A stretch of DNA of 64,000 bases from Bacillus massiliglaciei (lineage in GTDB: Bacteria > Bacillota > Bacilli > Bacillales > DSM-1321): assembly GCF_900098925.1 (NCBI RefSeq), contig NZ_LT622359.1:783887-847886 (forward strand), read 5' to 3'. Below are positions 25,720 to 35,394 of the stretch, piece after piece. The notes under the pieces were generated by a model, which saw only the letters and a list, made by a program, of their open reading frames with translations, was not told where the DNA came from and ran no database searches. Position numbers and translations under genes: made by a program. Within the stretch, counting starts at the first letter, position 1. Each line of letters begins with the position of its first letter.

Positions 25720-26148
25720 ATGGCGGTAGTTAAGCATACACAGTCCGATTTGGATTTGCTGGCGAGGCTGCTAAGAGCGGAAGGTGAAGGGGAAGGGACA
25801 CAGGGAATGCTGATGATTGGGAATGTCGGAATCAACCGGATTCGCTCAAATTGTTCAGATTTCAAAGGACTCAGAACGATTCCTCAGATGATTTACCAAG
25901 AGCATGCTTTTGAAGCAACCCAAAAGGGATATTTTTATCAACGGGCGAGGGAGAGTGAGAGACGGCTTGCCCGAAGAGCGGTAAGAGGAGAACGGGTGTG
26001 GCCTTCTAAATTCAGTCTTTGGTATTTTCGTCCGCCGGGCGACTGTCCGTCTACATGGTATGGGCAGCCGCTGGTAGGACGCTATAAATTGCATTGCTTC
26101 TATGAGCCTACGGGAGAAGAGTGTGAAAACATTTATAATACGTACTGA
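25720..26148 (+). CDS. cwlJ: Spore cortex-lytic enzyme CwlJ
   Basis: The 142-residue protein is a Hydrolase_2 (SleB/CwlJ) domain with no signal peptide. The catalytic Glu lies in LARLLRAEGEGEG (about residue 20-24). GNVGINRIRS, the aromatic SLWYFRPPGDCPSTWYGQPLVGRY and the C-terminal HCFYEPTGEEC are typical of CwlJ. The length equals B. subtilis CwlJ (142 aa). It degrades cortex peptidoglycan during germination, especially with Ca-dipicolinate. ATG 25720 follows GGGGGTGA. No gerQ-like gene is adjacent. Confidence 0.88.
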   Translation: MAVVKHTQSDLDLLARLLRAEGEGEGTQGMLMIGNVGINRIRSNCSDFKGLRTIPQMIYQEHAFEATQKGYFYQRARESERRLARRAVRGERVWPSKFSLWYFRPPGDCPSTWYGQPLVGRYKLHCFYEPTGEECENIYNTY

Positions 26149-26196
26149 TAAGGCAGAGCCTGGAAATCTTCTCTGAAACGGAAACCCATGAAGCAT

Positions 26197-26238
26197 AAAA
26201 AATATCAAATTTCCCTTTGAGGAAATTTGATATTTTTG
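26197..26238. terminator. Terminator hairpin of the dispersed family (copy 4), bidirectional
   Basis: AAATATCAAATTTCC pairs with GGAAATTTGATATTT, between the convergent cwlJ and oxidoreductase genes. Confidence 0.85.
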
Positions 26239-26253
26239 ATTTATCCCAGCTGC

Positions 26254-27249
26254 TTAGATCAATTTTACAAGAATTCTTCCTCTTGCCTGTCCTTTAAGGA
26301 GGGTAGGCAAAATATCCGGGAGCTCGTGAAGGCTTACTTCCTTTTGAATAAAGGATTCAAGGTTTGCCGGTTTGAATTTGCCTGCAAGAAGCTCCCATGT
26401 CTTAAGGCGCGTCTCCATTGGACAATAGACAGAGTCGATTCCCAATAAATTTACACCTCTTAAAATGAAAGGGAAAACAGTTGCCGGCAGTTTGGTTCCG
26501 CCAGTCAGTCCGCTGACGGCAGCTGAACCTCCATAACGAATCTGACTTAATATGGAGGCAAGCTGCTCACCGCCGACAGGATCAATAGCCGCTTGCCATT
26601 TTTGTTTGCCTAAAGAACGGAGCCTGCCATCATAAACATCTTCCCGTGAAAGGATGGTGTGTGCACCCAGCCCTTTTAAATAGCCATGCCCGGATTCCTT
26701 GCCTGTACTTGCTTCCACTTCATATCCTAACGTCGATAAAATGGATACTGCGAAGCTTCCGACTCCTCCGGTTGCTCCGGTGACAAGTACACTTCCCTTT
26801 TCCGGCGAAACCGAATTATCTTCAAGACGCTGAACGGAGAGGGCTGCGGTGAATCCGGCAGTGCCAATAATCATGGCTTCTTTTAAAGAAAGTCCTTCTG
26901 GAAGCGGAACGACCCATTTGGAAGGAATACGGGCATATTCACTATATCCTCCGTAATGAGTAACCCCTATTTCATAAGAAGTGGCAATGACTTCATCGCC
27001 TTCTTTGAATTTCGGATCCTGTGATGAAACAACAATCCCGGCGAGATCGATTCCGGGCACCATTGGATAGGAGCTGACAATATTCCCATCTGGAATGCCT
27101 GCCAGACTGTCTTTGTAGTTTACTCCTGAATAATGAACCTGGATCACTACTTCGCCATCAGGCAAATCATTCCCTGTTATCGTTTGAATTGCTGCAGAAA
27201 AATCTCCATCTTGTTTATTGACAACCAATGCTTCAAATGAATCCTTCAT
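26254..27249 (-). CDS. Quinone oxidoreductase, YhdH/YhfP family (MDR superfamily)
   Basis: The 331-residue zinc-independent medium-chain reductase has VIQVHYSGVNYKDSLA near residue 45, GTAGFTAALSVQRLE and the NADPH-binding loop VLVTGATGGVGSFAV (about 150-165), and a VDPVGGEQ-like IDPVGGEQLASIL. YhdH-type members reduce acryloyl-CoA or quinones using NADPH. B. subtilis YhfP has 330 residues. ATG 27249 fits this length; an upstream ATG (27288) would add 13 residues. It is a single gene, and the physiological substrate is unknown. Confidence 0.85.
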   Translation of the reverse strand: MKDSFEALVVNKQDGDFSAAIQTITGNDLPDGEVVIQVHYSGVNYKDSLAGIPDGNIVSSYPMVPGIDLAGIVVSSQDPKFKEGDEVIATSYEIGVTHYGGYSEYARIPSKWVVPLPEGLSLKEAMIIGTAGFTAALSVQRLEDNSVSPEKGSVLVTGATGGVGSFAVSILSTLGYEVEASTGKESGHGYLKGLGAHTILSREDVYDGRLRSLGKQKWQAAIDPVGGEQLASILSQIRYGGSAAVSGLTGGTKLPATVFPFILRGVNLLGIDSVYCPMETRLKTWELLAGKFKPANLESFIQKEVSLHELPDILPTLLKGQARGRILVKLI

Positions 27250-27361
27250 TTTCTCCAATCCCCTTTCCGAATGATCATCCATACTCATTATAGAAGATGA
27301 AGAAGAGCGTCGGCTAATAATTCGTTTTAATTGTGAAAAGTAGTAAATGTCTGCAAAAAGA

Positions 27362-27400
27362 AAAGGCCAGATGAAGAGTGATACAGCCGGCCTTTTCTAG
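27362..27400 (-). terminator. Terminator of aroK
   Basis: AAAAGGCCGGC on the minus strand pairs imperfectly with GGCCTTTT and is followed by CTTTTTGC. It lies just after the aroK stop. Confidence 0.65.
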
Positions 27401-27403
27401 ACA

Positions 27404-27958
27404 TTATTTTGCTGTTTTGACATCCGGGTTAAGCCGTAATGTTTCGATAATCCGATTTGTTATGTCTTTTACCTCCAGGCCGTCTGTCTGGATTTTGAGA
27501 TGGTGATTAGAGTATATGGCCTGCCGGTTGGTGAAAAGCTCTTTCATTTGCTCCGTTGTTTTTCCCTGGAGGATGGGTCTGCTGTCCATGATCAAGCTGA
27601 TTCTGTCTTTCCAGGCATCCCAGGATATATCCAAAAAGATCACGACACACTCGGACAGGCAAATGTCTCTGATTTCCTGCTGAAGAAAAGCTCCTCCTCC
27701 TACAGAAATAACTTTTTGTTTCTCCATACAAAATTTATGGATGGTCGTTTTTTCTTTTTCGCGAAACGCCTTTTCTCCAATTTTCTCGAAGATGGCTGAT
27801 GTCGGCATTTTAAGTTCCTGTTCGATTTCCTGGTCTATATCAATAAACTCTCGGCCGAGTTCCTTGGCGACTGCTTCTCCGACTGTTGTTTTTCCCGCCC
27901 CCATGAAACCGATAAAAACTAAGCTCTTCTCTTGTAAAGCAATATTCTCGTTACTCAT
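27404..27958 (-). CDS. aroK: Shikimate kinase
   Basis: This 184-residue P-loop kinase phosphorylates shikimate at the 3-hydroxyl in the chorismate pathway. The Walker A loop is GFMGAGKTTVG (about residues 17-27), the shikimate-binding Asp is in FIDIDQEIE, and the Arg and GGG contacts are in EKAFREKE and VISVGGGAF. The lid region includes MDSRPIL. ATG 27958 follows GAGGACTTTAT; the longer reading from 27994 lacks a ribosome site. It appears monocistronic. Confidence 0.92.
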   Translation of the reverse strand: MSNENIALQEKSLVFIGFMGAGKTTVGEAVAKELGREFIDIDQEIEQELKMPTSAIFEKIGEKAFREKEKTTIHKFCMEKQKVISVGGGAFLQQEIRDICLSECVVIFLDISWDAWKDRISLIMDSRPILQGKTTEQMKELFTNRQAIYSNHHLKIQTDGLEVKDITNRIIETLRLNPDVKTAK

Positions 27959-28080
27959 ATAAAGTCCTCTTTCAACAATAGAATGATCCTGCAAAACGCT
28001 AGCTCTAAAAAGCTTGCTTTAAGTTAGGGAAATTATAATATAATTCACTCTATTTGTAAAAAACACGATGGGCTGGAATA

Positions 28081-28116
28081 TAAAACAGGCTGCTATTTGG
28101 AAGCAGCCTGTTTCAC
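28081..28116 (-). terminator. Terminator of the tcyABC-like operon
   Basis: AAACAGGCTGCT and AGCAGCCTGTTT form a perfect 12-bp stem with a short loop and a weak T-rich tail on the minus strand. Confidence 0.8.
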
Positions 28117-28131
28117 GATATGGAATGCAAT

Positions 28132-28866
28132 TTATTGAATCATATTCAAAAAGCGGCGGGTGCGTTCTTCCGAGGGATGTACGAATACCTTTTCGGGCAG
28201 CCCGCGTTCTACAATCACACCTTGGTCCATGAAAATCACTTCATCTGCTGCTTCTTTTGCAAAACGCATCTCATGGGTCACGACAATCATGGTCATTCCT
28301 TCCCGGGCAAGGTCTTTCATGGCTTGAAGGACTTCTCCGACAAGTTCAGGATCTAAAGCGGAGGTTGGCTCATCAAAAAGCATGACTTTAGGCTCCATGG
28401 CCATTGCCCTTGCAATGCCAACCCGCTGCTGCTGTCCTCCTGACAATTGAAACGGGTAAAAGTCAGTCTTGTCACCCAGTCCGACTTTCTTAAGCAGCGC
28501 CTCAGCTTTTGCCTGTGCCTGCTGTTTTGATTCTCCTTTAACAATAACGGGACCTTCCATCACATTTTCCATTGCTGTCTTATGTGGGAAAAGATTATAA
28601 TTTTGAAAAACCATTCCTGTCAAACTGCGAAAAGAAGTGATGGTCCGTTTGCTGACCCGCTGTTTGAAATCAACGATTTTCCCATCAATTTCTACTGTGC
28701 CATCTGTCGGGATTTCCAGGAGATTTAAGCAGCGCAGGAATGTGGTCTTGCCGGAACCGGAAGGACCGATCAGCACGATGACTTTGCCGCGCTCGATATT
28801 TAAATCGATTCCTTTCAGGACTTCCAGATCATTAAATGATTTATGAAGGTTTTTAATGTTTATCAT
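28132..28866 (-). CDS. tcyC: Amino acid (cystine-type) ABC transporter ATP-binding protein
   Basis: The 244-residue ATPase of the polar amino acid family has Walker [13 protein letters not shown]-loop [10 protein letters not shown], signature [15 protein letters not shown], Walker [15 protein letters not shown] and the H-loop VVTHEM. It is the third gene of a binding protein-permease-ATPase operon whose gene sizes (270, 234, 244 aa) match TcyA-TcyB-TcyC of B. subtilis. Cystine is the likely substrate but is inferred from size and similarity only; other polar amino acids are possible. Confidence 0.8.
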   Translation of the reverse strand: MINIKNLHKSFNDLEVLKGIDLNIERGKVIVLIGPSGSGKTTFLRCLNLLEIPTDGTVEIDGKIVDFKQRVSKRTITSFRSLTGMVFQNYNLFPHKTAMENVMEGPVIVKGESKQQAQAKAEALLKKVGLGDKTDFYPFQLSGGQQQRVGIARAMAMEPKVMLFDEPTSALDPELVGEVLQAMKDLAREGMTMIVVTHEMRFAKEAADEVIFMDQGVIVERGLPEKVFVHPSEERTRRFLNMIQ

Positions 28867-28894
28867 CGGGTTAACTCCTTTAAACTAGACACTT

Positions 28895-29599
28895 CTATTT
28901 GGATACGTAACGGTCAAGCCTTGTTTCAATTCTGTCTTGAATGATGGACAGGATTGTGCACATCACCCAATAAAGAAGCGCGGCTTCAGTATAAATCAAT
29001 AGAAATTCATAATTAGTTGCGGCGATTTCCTGGGCCCGGCGAAACATTTCAGTAACCAATACAAGTGAAGCAAGAGATGTATCTTTGACAAGGCTTATAA
29101 AAGAGTTGGAAAGCGGCGGTATGGAGACACGTGCCGCTTGAGGCAAGATGACTCTTTTTAATGCCTGGGTATAAGTCATCCCAATGGAATAAGCTGCTTC
29201 CCACTGTCCTTTCGGAACCGATTGAATGGCTGCGCGGATAATCTCCGAAGCATAGGCACCTACGCTTAATGAAAAACCAATAATCGCAGATATAAACGGA
29301 TCCAGTGTCACCCCAAGGTTCGGCAATCCGTAGAAAATAATAAATAATTGCACAAGTAACGGTGTCCCTCGGATGATTGACACATATACCCGTGCAATAA
29401 TGTTCAAAAATTTAAAACTGGATAAACGTGCTAAAGCTGTAAGAACAGCCAGTATAAGTCCGATAATAAATGAAATCAGTGTCAGTGGCAGTGTATATTG
29501 GACAGCTCCCTCTATCATTGGAAAGAGGGAGGTCCGGGCAATGGTCAGGAGGCGTTCAATGCGCTCCGGGTCTTGAAAAATATTACTTAGGAGAAACAT
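28895..29599 (-). CDS. tcyB: Amino acid (cystine-type) ABC transporter permease
   Basis: This His/Glu/Gln-type permease of 234 residues has about five membrane segments. The ATPase-docking EAA loop is [22 protein letters not shown]. The [23 protein letters not shown] motif is family-typical. Its start overlaps the end of the binding-protein gene by 17 bp, so it is probably translationally coupled. ATG 29599 gives exactly the length of B. subtilis TcyB; TTG 29608 is an alternative. Confidence 0.8.
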   Translation of the reverse strand: MFLLSNIFQDPERIERLLTIARTSLFPMIEGAVQYTLPLTLISFIIGLILAVLTALARLSSFKFLNIIARVYVSIIRGTPLLVQLFIIFYGLPNLGVTLDPFISAIIGFSLSVGAYASEIIRAAIQSVPKGQWEAAYSIGMTYTQALKRVILPQAARVSIPPLSNSFISLVKDTSLASLVLVTEMFRRAQEIAATNYEFLLIYTEAALLYWVMCTILSIIQDRIETRLDRYVSK

Positions 29600-30395
29600 C
29601 TTCGCCAAACCATTTCTCTGAAATTTTTGCGTATGTGCCGTCTTTTTTCATGTCGGCTAACGCTTTATTAACTTCTTCCACTAACTTATCGCTGTCCTTA
29701 CGGAACATCAGTCCGCTTGCTGCTGCATCATCCGCTTCATCGGCAATCTTGACTGGTGCATCCGGACGCTGTTTTTTATAGTCTAAGAAAGAAATTTTAT
29801 CATTAATAGTGGCATCTACTCTTTTGGTGGCAATAAGCTCTGCAGATTGTGTGAAGCCTTCTACTCCTTGCAGGTCAGCGCCGTATTTCTTAGCTAAATC
29901 TCCGTAATTGCTTGTAAGGGACTGTGCTGCTTTCTTGCCTTTAAGGTCTTCAAATGATTGGATGTCTTCATTATCTTCATGAACGACCAGGACGGCGGCT
30001 GATTCAATATAAGGATCGGAAAAATCGTATTTTTGTTGTCGGTCCTCACGGATTCCAACTTGGTTAGCGATCATATCGAAGCGTTTTGCATCCAGTCCGG
30101 CAAACATGCCATCCCATTGTGTTTCTTTAAATTCTGCTTTTACGCCGAGGCGTTTGGCCACTTCTTGGGCAATTTCTACGTCAAATCCTGTCAGTTTGTT
30201 GGCGTCATCATGAAAAGTGAAAGGAGGGTACGTTCCTTCTGTTCCAATTCGAATGACTCCTTCATCCTGGATTTTTGAATATACGTCTTCTTTTGATGAA
30301 TTATTATCTGCCTCATTTTTCTCTTTTGCACCGCATGCAGCTAAAACTAAACTGAATGCAAGCAGAAGAGACATGAGTGCCCATGCTTTTTTCAT
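29583..30395 (-). CDS. tcyA: Amino acid (cystine-type) substrate-binding lipoprotein
   Basis: The 270-residue protein has a lipoprotein signal ending in [11 protein letters not shown] (Cys21), then a solute-binding family 3 domain. Characteristic strands are [35 protein letters not shown] and [24 protein letters not shown]. It would deliver a polar amino acid, probably cystine, to the TcyB-TcyC pair. It is the first gene of the operon. No T-box, S-box or other leader is recognised in the 250 bp upstream. Confidence 0.82.
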   Translation of the reverse strand: MKKAWALMSLLLAFSLVLAACGAKEKNEADNNSSKEDVYSKIQDEGVIRIGTEGTYPPFTFHDDANKLTGFDVEIAQEVAKRLGVKAEFKETQWDGMFAGLDAKRFDMIANQVGIREDRQQKYDFSDPYIESAAVLVVHEDNEDIQSFEDLKGKKAAQSLTSNYGDLAKKYGADLQGVEGFTQSAELIATKRVDATINDKISFLDYKKQRPDAPVKIADEADDAAASGLMFRKDSDKLVEEVNKALADMKKDGTYAKISEKWFGEDVSPK

Positions 30396-30653
30396 AGTAT
30401 AACCCCCAGTATCCTTATCTGATTTCCTTATAACATCATAGTGATAATATGAGAAGCTACTAAAGAAGTCAAGAAACTTACCTTCCTATTGTTGCATTTT
30501 TCGACAAAAATATTCAACTTATAGGATTCCCTGCGCGGAAATAAAATGGCTTTCTGATACTCTTTCATGTCCATGAGGACTTTTCTTTTCTTTAGGCCTG
30601 TCATCATGTAAAATAAGAGACTATACTGCATGTAAAAAAGGAGATGTTCTAAC

Positions 30654-31091
30654 ATGGCTAAAAAAGGATACATAGAAATGCTGGACGGCGGCAGAATTGA
30701 ATTCGATCTTTTCCCTGAAGCAGCACCAAATACAGTAGCGAACTTTGAAAAACTTGCGAATGAAGGGTTTTATAATGGAGTAACGTTTCATAGGGTGATT
30801 CCTGGATTTGTAAGTCAAGGAGGAGATCCGACAGGAACAGGAGCAGGCGGTTCTGGCACTACCATTAAATGTGAAACAGAAGGCAATCCGCATAAGCATG
30901 TTGCCGGAAGCCTTTCAATGGCACATGCTGGGAAAGATACTGGCTCCAGTCAGTTTTTCATCGTTCATGAGCCGCAGCCTCATTTAAATGGGGTTCATAC
31001 TGTATTCGGCCAGGTAACATCAGGTCTTGAAGTGGCGAAGGCTATGGTGAATGGCGATATTATGGAAAAAGTAGAAGTGTTTGATGCTTAA
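30654..31091 (+). CDS. ppiB: Peptidyl-prolyl cis-trans isomerase (cyclophilin) PpiB
   Basis: The 145-residue single-domain cyclophilin has the catalytic Arg in [33 protein letters not shown] and [13 protein letters not shown]. It speeds proline isomerisation during folding in the cytoplasm. A AAAGGAGATG region precedes ATG 30654. It stands alone and ends at a strong hairpin at 31154. Confidence 0.95.
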   Translation: MAKKGYIEMLDGGRIEFDLFPEAAPNTVANFEKLANEGFYNGVTFHRVIPGFVSQGGDPTGTGAGGSGTTIKCETEGNPHKHVAGSLSMAHAGKDTGSSQFFIVHEPQPHLNGVHTVFGQVTSGLEVAKAMVNGDIMEKVEVFDA

Positions 31092-31151
31092 TTTTTTTAT
31101 TTGTAAATAGAAGGATATAAATTCTTGCGGGAAGCAGGGAGTTTTAGTTTT

Positions 31152-31197
31152 TGGGCATGAGTTCGGTAATGTTATCCGGACTCATGCCTTTTTGTTT
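31152..31197 (+). terminator. ppiB terminator, similar to an IS150-like end
   Basis: GGCATGAGTTCGG and CCGGACTCATGCC form a 13-bp stem with one mismatch and are followed by TTTTTGTTTTTTT. The sequence closely resembles the 3' end of the IS150-like orfB at 6553-6588, including its coding sense (KGMSP... on the minus strand). It may be an IS relic used as terminator. Confidence 0.7.
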
Positions 31198-31614
31198 TTT
31201 TATCTTATATGAATGGCACCGCTGTGAAATGTTCTGAAGAAAAATCAGGAAGATGTATCAGGTTTTCTATAGAAAAGCAGAAGCTTCAGTTTGCGGCCTC
31301 TTTAATGAAAGTGTGAATGAGTTCGTACATTTATCTTCATAATAGTAAACATAGAAGGACCTCAGTCTAGTAACATGGTCCCGAAAATAAGCGAAAATAG
31401 GGTCTATAAAAAATTTAGTAGAGTATCTTTCTAAAATTCGGGTAATACATGTAATAACATCATCTTCATAAAAAAATAGCTTCTTTGATCAGGGGTAATG
31501 CAATTTTTCACTCTTACAGATTATGTTTCGGTTAGGAAGCTAAGTAAAATTTCTGGGTCATTTGGCAGCGGACAAGGTATGTATATCTAATGATAAAGAA
31601 AGGAAGATGCAGAC
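31198..31614. other. Intergenic region after ppiB
   Basis: About 415 bp without a supported gene. A 35-codon frame from ATG 31209 lacks a ribosome site. No hairpin with T run or recognisable operator is seen. Confidence 0.45.
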
Positions 31615-31893
31615 ATGAATCATGAATACAAATCAAACCGATATAAGAAAGATCAATATTTAAAATCTATTATTGAAACGGACGGACTGATCGACAAAGA
31701 CGCAAGAAGAACAAGAAGGATCTTAGAAGAGGACTGCACAGAATACACAGAGGAAACGAACCTGGTCATACAAATGGTCCAAAAACAATTCCTTGAAGGG
31801 AAACGGGAAGAAGAAATCAATAAAGCGTTAGATAATAAGGATGAAGAAAGATTCCTCGCCTTAACGTCAAAAGGATGGGAAAAGAAATTATAA
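31615..31893 (+). CDS. Hypothetical charged protein (92 aa)
   Basis: ATG 31615 follows AAGGAAGATG. The product is helical and highly charged (RYKKDQYLKSIIETDG, ARRTRRILEEDC, QKQFLEGKREEEINKAL), with no membrane segment. No family is recognised. It is a single gene ended by a hairpin at 31943. Confidence 0.6.
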   Translation: MNHEYKSNRYKKDQYLKSIIETDGLIDKDARRTRRILEEDCTEYTEETNLVIQMVQKQFLEGKREEEINKALDNKDEERFLALTSKGWEKKL

Positions 31894-31940
31894 AAGATTA
31901 AATGAGTGAGGAAAAGAAAATGAACAATTGCATGATTTAG

Positions 31941-31982
31941 ATAAAGTTGGATAGTCTTCAGGCTATGCAACTTTTTTTTGCC
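31941..31982 (+). terminator. Terminator of the 92-aa protein gene
   Basis: AAAGTTGGATAG and CTATGCAACTTT pair imperfectly and are followed by TTTTTT. Confidence 0.65.
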
Positions 31983-32021
31983 CGGTTTACAGAAGAGAGA
32001 ATAACAAAGCGGGCAGCTATG

Positions 32022-32915
32022 TTATTCTGACTTGTCGTTTTTAAATAAGGCAATAAAAGACTTAGCTGCTTTGGAGAGATATCTGTCAGTCTTCCAGACT
32101 AAGGCTGTCTCAGAATGAAGGGAAGAATCTTGAATTTCGAGAGTTCTTATTCCGTTAATAAACTCAGGTATTGCCGTTTTGGGTACAATACTGGCACCAA
32201 TACCGGATGCTACAAGCGAGAGAAGGACATTGACATCCGGGCATTCGCATAAGATATTCGGCTGGATCCCGGCTTCTTTGCATTCAGCAAGAATTTTATC
32301 ATAAATGCCGCCGCCTTCTGTACGGTGAATAAGCAGCAGGGGAATCCCTTCAATCTCTTTCATATTTATTGTTTTCTGAGAGCCGAACTGGTCCCAGCGT
32401 GCAGGGGCAACAAAAACATAAGGTTCGCTGCCAAGATAGATACTGGAAATTTCCTGTGCTTCAATTGGAGGATGGACCAAAGCCAGTTCGATATCATGAT
32501 TCTCTAAGTAGGAGTTTACTTCATAAGGATCCCCGCCAAGCAATTTCAATGAGACATTGGGATAGCGATGATGAAAGGTCTCGATTTTTAAAGGCAGATA
32601 ATTAACGCACGATAGAACAGCACCGATGGATAATGTGCCTTTGATCCCTTCATTTGTCTCCTGCACTTCGAGCATTGATTCATCAAACAGCTGCAAAATA
32701 TCCTGTGCCTTTTTAGATAAAAGTTTTCCGGCTTCCGTCAATTCTAATGGTTTTCCATTTCGTCTGCGGTCCACAAGAGTAACGCCAAGCTCTTCTTCCA
32801 TGAGACGCAGCTGTTGGCTTAACGGAGGCTGTGCCATATGGAGTCTTTTTGCTGCACTGGAGATTTGTCCTTCTTCTGCAATCATTAAAAAGTAACGCAA
32901 TTGTCTAATGTCCAT
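32022..32915 (-). CDS. LysR-family transcriptional regulator
   Basis: The 297-residue protein has a winged HTH at residues 1-60 (MDIRQLRYFLMIAEEGQISS, AAKRLHMAQPPLSQQLRLME) and a periplasmic-binding-like effector domain. It is divergent from an aldehyde dehydrogenase gene with 169 bp between the start codons, so activation of that gene in response to an aldehyde or aromatic compound is plausible. The sequence resembles CzcR- and AlsR-type regulators, but the effector is unknown. Confidence 0.88.
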   Translation of the reverse strand: MDIRQLRYFLMIAEEGQISSAAKRLHMAQPPLSQQLRLMEEELGVTLVDRRRNGKPLELTEAGKLLSKKAQDILQLFDESMLEVQETNEGIKGTLSIGAVLSCVNYLPLKIETFHHRYPNVSLKLLGGDPYEVNSYLENHDIELALVHPPIEAQEISSIYLGSEPYVFVAPARWDQFGSQKTINMKEIEGIPLLLIHRTEGGGIYDKILAECKEAGIQPNILCECPDVNVLLSLVASGIGASIVPKTAIPEFINGIRTLEIQDSSLHSETALVWKTDRYLSKAAKSFIALFKNDKSE

Positions 32916-33084
32916 TCATTTACCTCGATACAGTATATTAAAAAAGTATATTTAAGATATTATATAGATATTTTGAACTAAAGACAAGTGATGCTATGAT
33001 AAGTTTGTCTTTGATAGAAAAAGGCTATAATGATACGAATGGAGACATTGGGGTCTTCTAAAAAAGCAAAAGGGGTGTTTAGTA

Positions 33085-34545
33085 ATGGAGAAATTCATCA
33101 ATAAAAACCAAAGCTACCTTAATGGAGAATGGACAGAGGGGCAAAGCGGCCGTTCTTATAATATATTAAATCCATATGATAATTCCGTTATCTCAACGGT
33201 GACATTAGCAACTTCCGGACAGCTTGCAGAATCTTTTGAAGTAGCAAAACAAGCTCAAAAAGACTGGGCAAAATCTTCAGCGGAAGAAAGACGCCAGATA
33301 ATGGTCAAAGCGGCTGAATATCTGAAACAAAACCGTGAAGAAATCATTGATATGATTTCCCGTGAGACTGGCGGTTCACAAATTAAAGCAAATGTTGAGC
33401 TTCAATTGACATTGGAAATTTTAGAAGAAGCTGAAAAAATTACAGACGAAATCTACCAAGTTCGTGAAGTTCCTTCTGCAATGGACGGAAAGGTAAACCA
33501 TATTCACCGTCTTCCATTGGGAGTTATCTCTTCTATATCACCATTTAACTTCCCTATGAATCTTTCCATGAGAACAATTGCCCCGGCGATTGCACTCGGA
33601 AACGCTGTTGTCCACAAACCGGATGTGCAGGTTGGATTCTCCGGCGGTATCATCATTGCAGCTGCGTTTGAATATGCAGGACTTCCAAAAGGCGTATTCA
33701 ATATGATTCTTACTGATTTGGAAGAAATCGGTGATGACATGCTGACAAATCCAATTCCAAGACTGATCAGCTTCACAGGTTCTACCCCGGTCGGCCAGCA
33801 TATCGGCGAAATTGCTGGAAAAAGCTTAAAACGAGTAGCGCTTGAACTTGGCGGAAATAATCCATTTATCGTTCTTTCAGATGCAGATGTAGATCGTGCT
33901 GTGGATGCAGCCATTTTTGGTAAATTCATTCACCAAGGACAAATCTGTATGTGTATCAACCGTATCATCGTTCATAAAGATTTGTACGAAGAATTTGCAG
34001 AGAAATTTATTGCCCGTGCGAAAGAATTACCTTACGGAGATCAAACAGATCCTAAAACAGTTGTAGGGCCGCTTGTCAACGAACGCCAATTAGAAAAAGC
34101 CCTTCAATTCATCAGTGATGCGAAAAAAGCTGGAGTCAATGTAGCATTAGAGGGAGAACGTGTAGGCAATATCTTAACACCTACTGTTTTCCGTGATGTG
34201 AAAAACTCAGATGACATCGCACAAATCGAAATGTTCTCTCCAATCGTTTCGCTTATTCAGGCTGAAACCGATGAAGAAGCCATTGAGATTGCCAATGATA
34301 CAATTTATGGCCTAAGTTCAGCAATCTTTACAACAGATCTTGAAAGAGGAGAGAAGCTAGGATTGCAGATTGACAGCGGTATGACTCACATCAACGATCA
34401 AACGGTCAATGATGCTCCGAATGTTTCTTTCGGCGGTAATAAAATGAGTGGAATGGGCCGTTTCGGCAACCCATGGATTGTTGAAGAATTCACTGTAACA
34501 AAATGGATCTCTGTTCAATCTAAATATCGTGAATACCCATTCTAA
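33085..34545 (+). CDS. Aldehyde dehydrogenase, YfmT-like (aromatic aldehyde type)
   Basis: This 486-residue NAD(P)-dependent enzyme oxidises aldehydes to acids. The catalytic Glu is at about 254 in VALELGGNNPF, and the catalytic Cys is at about 288 in HQGQICMCINR. The nucleotide-binding FTGSTPVGQHI and late SFGGNKMSGMGRFG are present. It most resembles B. subtilis YfmT and benzaldehyde or vanillin dehydrogenases. AAAGGGGTG precedes ATG 33085. The divergent LysR gene probably controls it. The true substrate is not known. Confidence 0.88.
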   Translation: MEKFINKNQSYLNGEWTEGQSGRSYNILNPYDNSVISTVTLATSGQLAESFEVAKQAQKDWAKSSAEERRQIMVKAAEYLKQNREEIIDMISRETGGSQIKANVELQLTLEILEEAEKITDEIYQVREVPSAMDGKVNHIHRLPLGVISSISPFNFPMNLSMRTIAPAIALGNAVVHKPDVQVGFSGGIIIAAAFEYAGLPKGVFNMILTDLEEIGDDMLTNPIPRLISFTGSTPVGQHIGEIAGKSLKRVALELGGNNPFIVLSDADVDRAVDAAIFGKFIHQGQICMCINRIIVHKDLYEEFAEKFIARAKELPYGDQTDPKTVVGPLVNERQLEKALQFISDAKKAGVNVALEGERVGNILTPTVFRDVKNSDDIAQIEMFSPIVSLIQAETDEEAIEIANDTIYGLSSAIFTTDLERGEKLGLQIDSGMTHINDQTVNDAPNVSFGGNKMSGMGRFGNPWIVEEFTVTKWISVQSKYREYPF

Positions 34546-34555
34546 TAATAAGATC

Positions 34556-34600
34556 AAGAGCATCCAATTTCTCGCAGAGAAATTGGATGCTCTTTTTTTT
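34556..34600 (+). terminator. Terminator hairpin of the dispersed family (copy 5)
   Basis: GAGCATCCAATTTCTC and GAGAAATTGGATGCTC form a perfect stem with a short loop and a run of T. It ends the aldehyde dehydrogenase gene. Confidence 0.88.
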
Positions 34601-34797
34601 GTTGGCTATTTTCTTCTCAAAGTTTATTGCTGCTAGAAATTAAACTTTGCCTTCGCGTAATACACTTTATTGTTTGTAATAATATACGTATGTCAGGATG
34701 CGCTTGAATTAACGACTTGGCATCTTCTGCAGTCTGTTTGTTTAAGGATGAGACAGAAGGGAATAACATAACATACTATTAAAAGGAGGAATGTACA

Positions 34798-34977
34798 TTG
34801 CCATCAAATAAAATGGTCGGTGCGGTAGCCTTAGGAGCAGCAGCCTTCTTAATGCGTAACAAGAAAACAAGGGAAAAAACGATGAGTCAATTAAAATCCT
34901 ATATGGATCCGCAAATGATGGAAAAAGTGAAAGGGAAGTTCCAGAATTTATCGAAGTCTAAAACTCAAGCTCAATAG
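34798..34977 (+). CDS. Small basic protein with hydrophobic N-terminus (59 aa)
   Basis: TTG 34798 follows AAAAGGAGGAATG; the ATG inside that site runs into an early stop. The product has a short Ala/Gly-rich hydrophobic stretch (MVGAVALGAAAFLM), then a basic helix ending in KFQNLSKSKTQAQ. It could be membrane-attached. No family is recognised. Confidence 0.6.
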   Translation: MPSNKMVGAVALGAAAFLMRNKKTREKTMSQLKSYMDPQMMEKVKGKFQNLSKSKTQAQ

Positions 34978-34993
34978 AGCTGGCTTTCTTTAA

Positions 34994-35042
34994 GCCAAAT
35001 AACAGCAGGCAGCCCGATGGCTGTCTGCTGTTATTTGGAAAA
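34994..35042 (+). terminator. Terminator of the 59-aa protein gene
   Basis: CCAAATAACAGCAGGCAGCC and its inverted copy form a stem of about 20 bp with one or two mismatches. No long T run follows, but the hairpin is very stable. Confidence 0.65.
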
Positions 35043-35062
35043 GCGAACGATCACGCACTAAA

Positions 35063-35093
35063 AAACATCGAAAGTGTTCTCCCGATGTTTTTA
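35063..35093 (-). terminator. Terminator of the 47-aa protein gene at 35142
   Basis: AAACATCG and CGATGTTT pair around a 12-nt loop and are followed on the minus strand by TTTAG. Confidence 0.55.
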
Positions 35094-35141
35094 GTAGGGT
35101 TGTACGGCAGTTTCTCTATAATAACATTAAGTTCAGCTAAG

Positions 35142-35285
35142 TTAGCTCCGTCTTTCTTGATCCTTCATACGGTTCTGCTGATCAGGAAGCCGTCCCTTGT
35201 TCTTCTCATCATCGTTGTTCCGCTGCTTATCCAAAACTTTGCGTTCATATTCCTGAAGACGTTCAACTTGTTGGTTGTCACTCAT
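35142..35285 (-). CDS. Small hydrophilic protein (47 aa)
   Basis: ATG 35285 follows TAGGAGGGATTTTC. The product MSDNQQVERLQEYERKVLDK... is rich in Lys, Arg, Glu, Asp and Gln and lacks hydrophobic segments. It resembles the many small, disordered Bacillus proteins linked to sporulation, but no family is recognised. The good ribosome site and downstream hairpin support it. Confidence 0.6.
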   Translation of the reverse strand: MSDNQQVERLQEYERKVLDKQRNNDDEKNKGRLPDQQNRMKDQERRS

Positions 35286-35394
35286 GAAAATCCCTCCTAA
35301 AGTTCAAGATATTGAACATATTCCCTATTTAAGCGGTGAAAAACGTAAAATGACGAAAGAAGAAAACAAAGAGTCAGCGGACACAGAAATAAAG

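Noticed and set aside
30396..30653. T-box or S-box leader before the cystine-type transporter
   Set aside because: No specifier, T-box core or S-box core sequence is seen in either strand of this gap.
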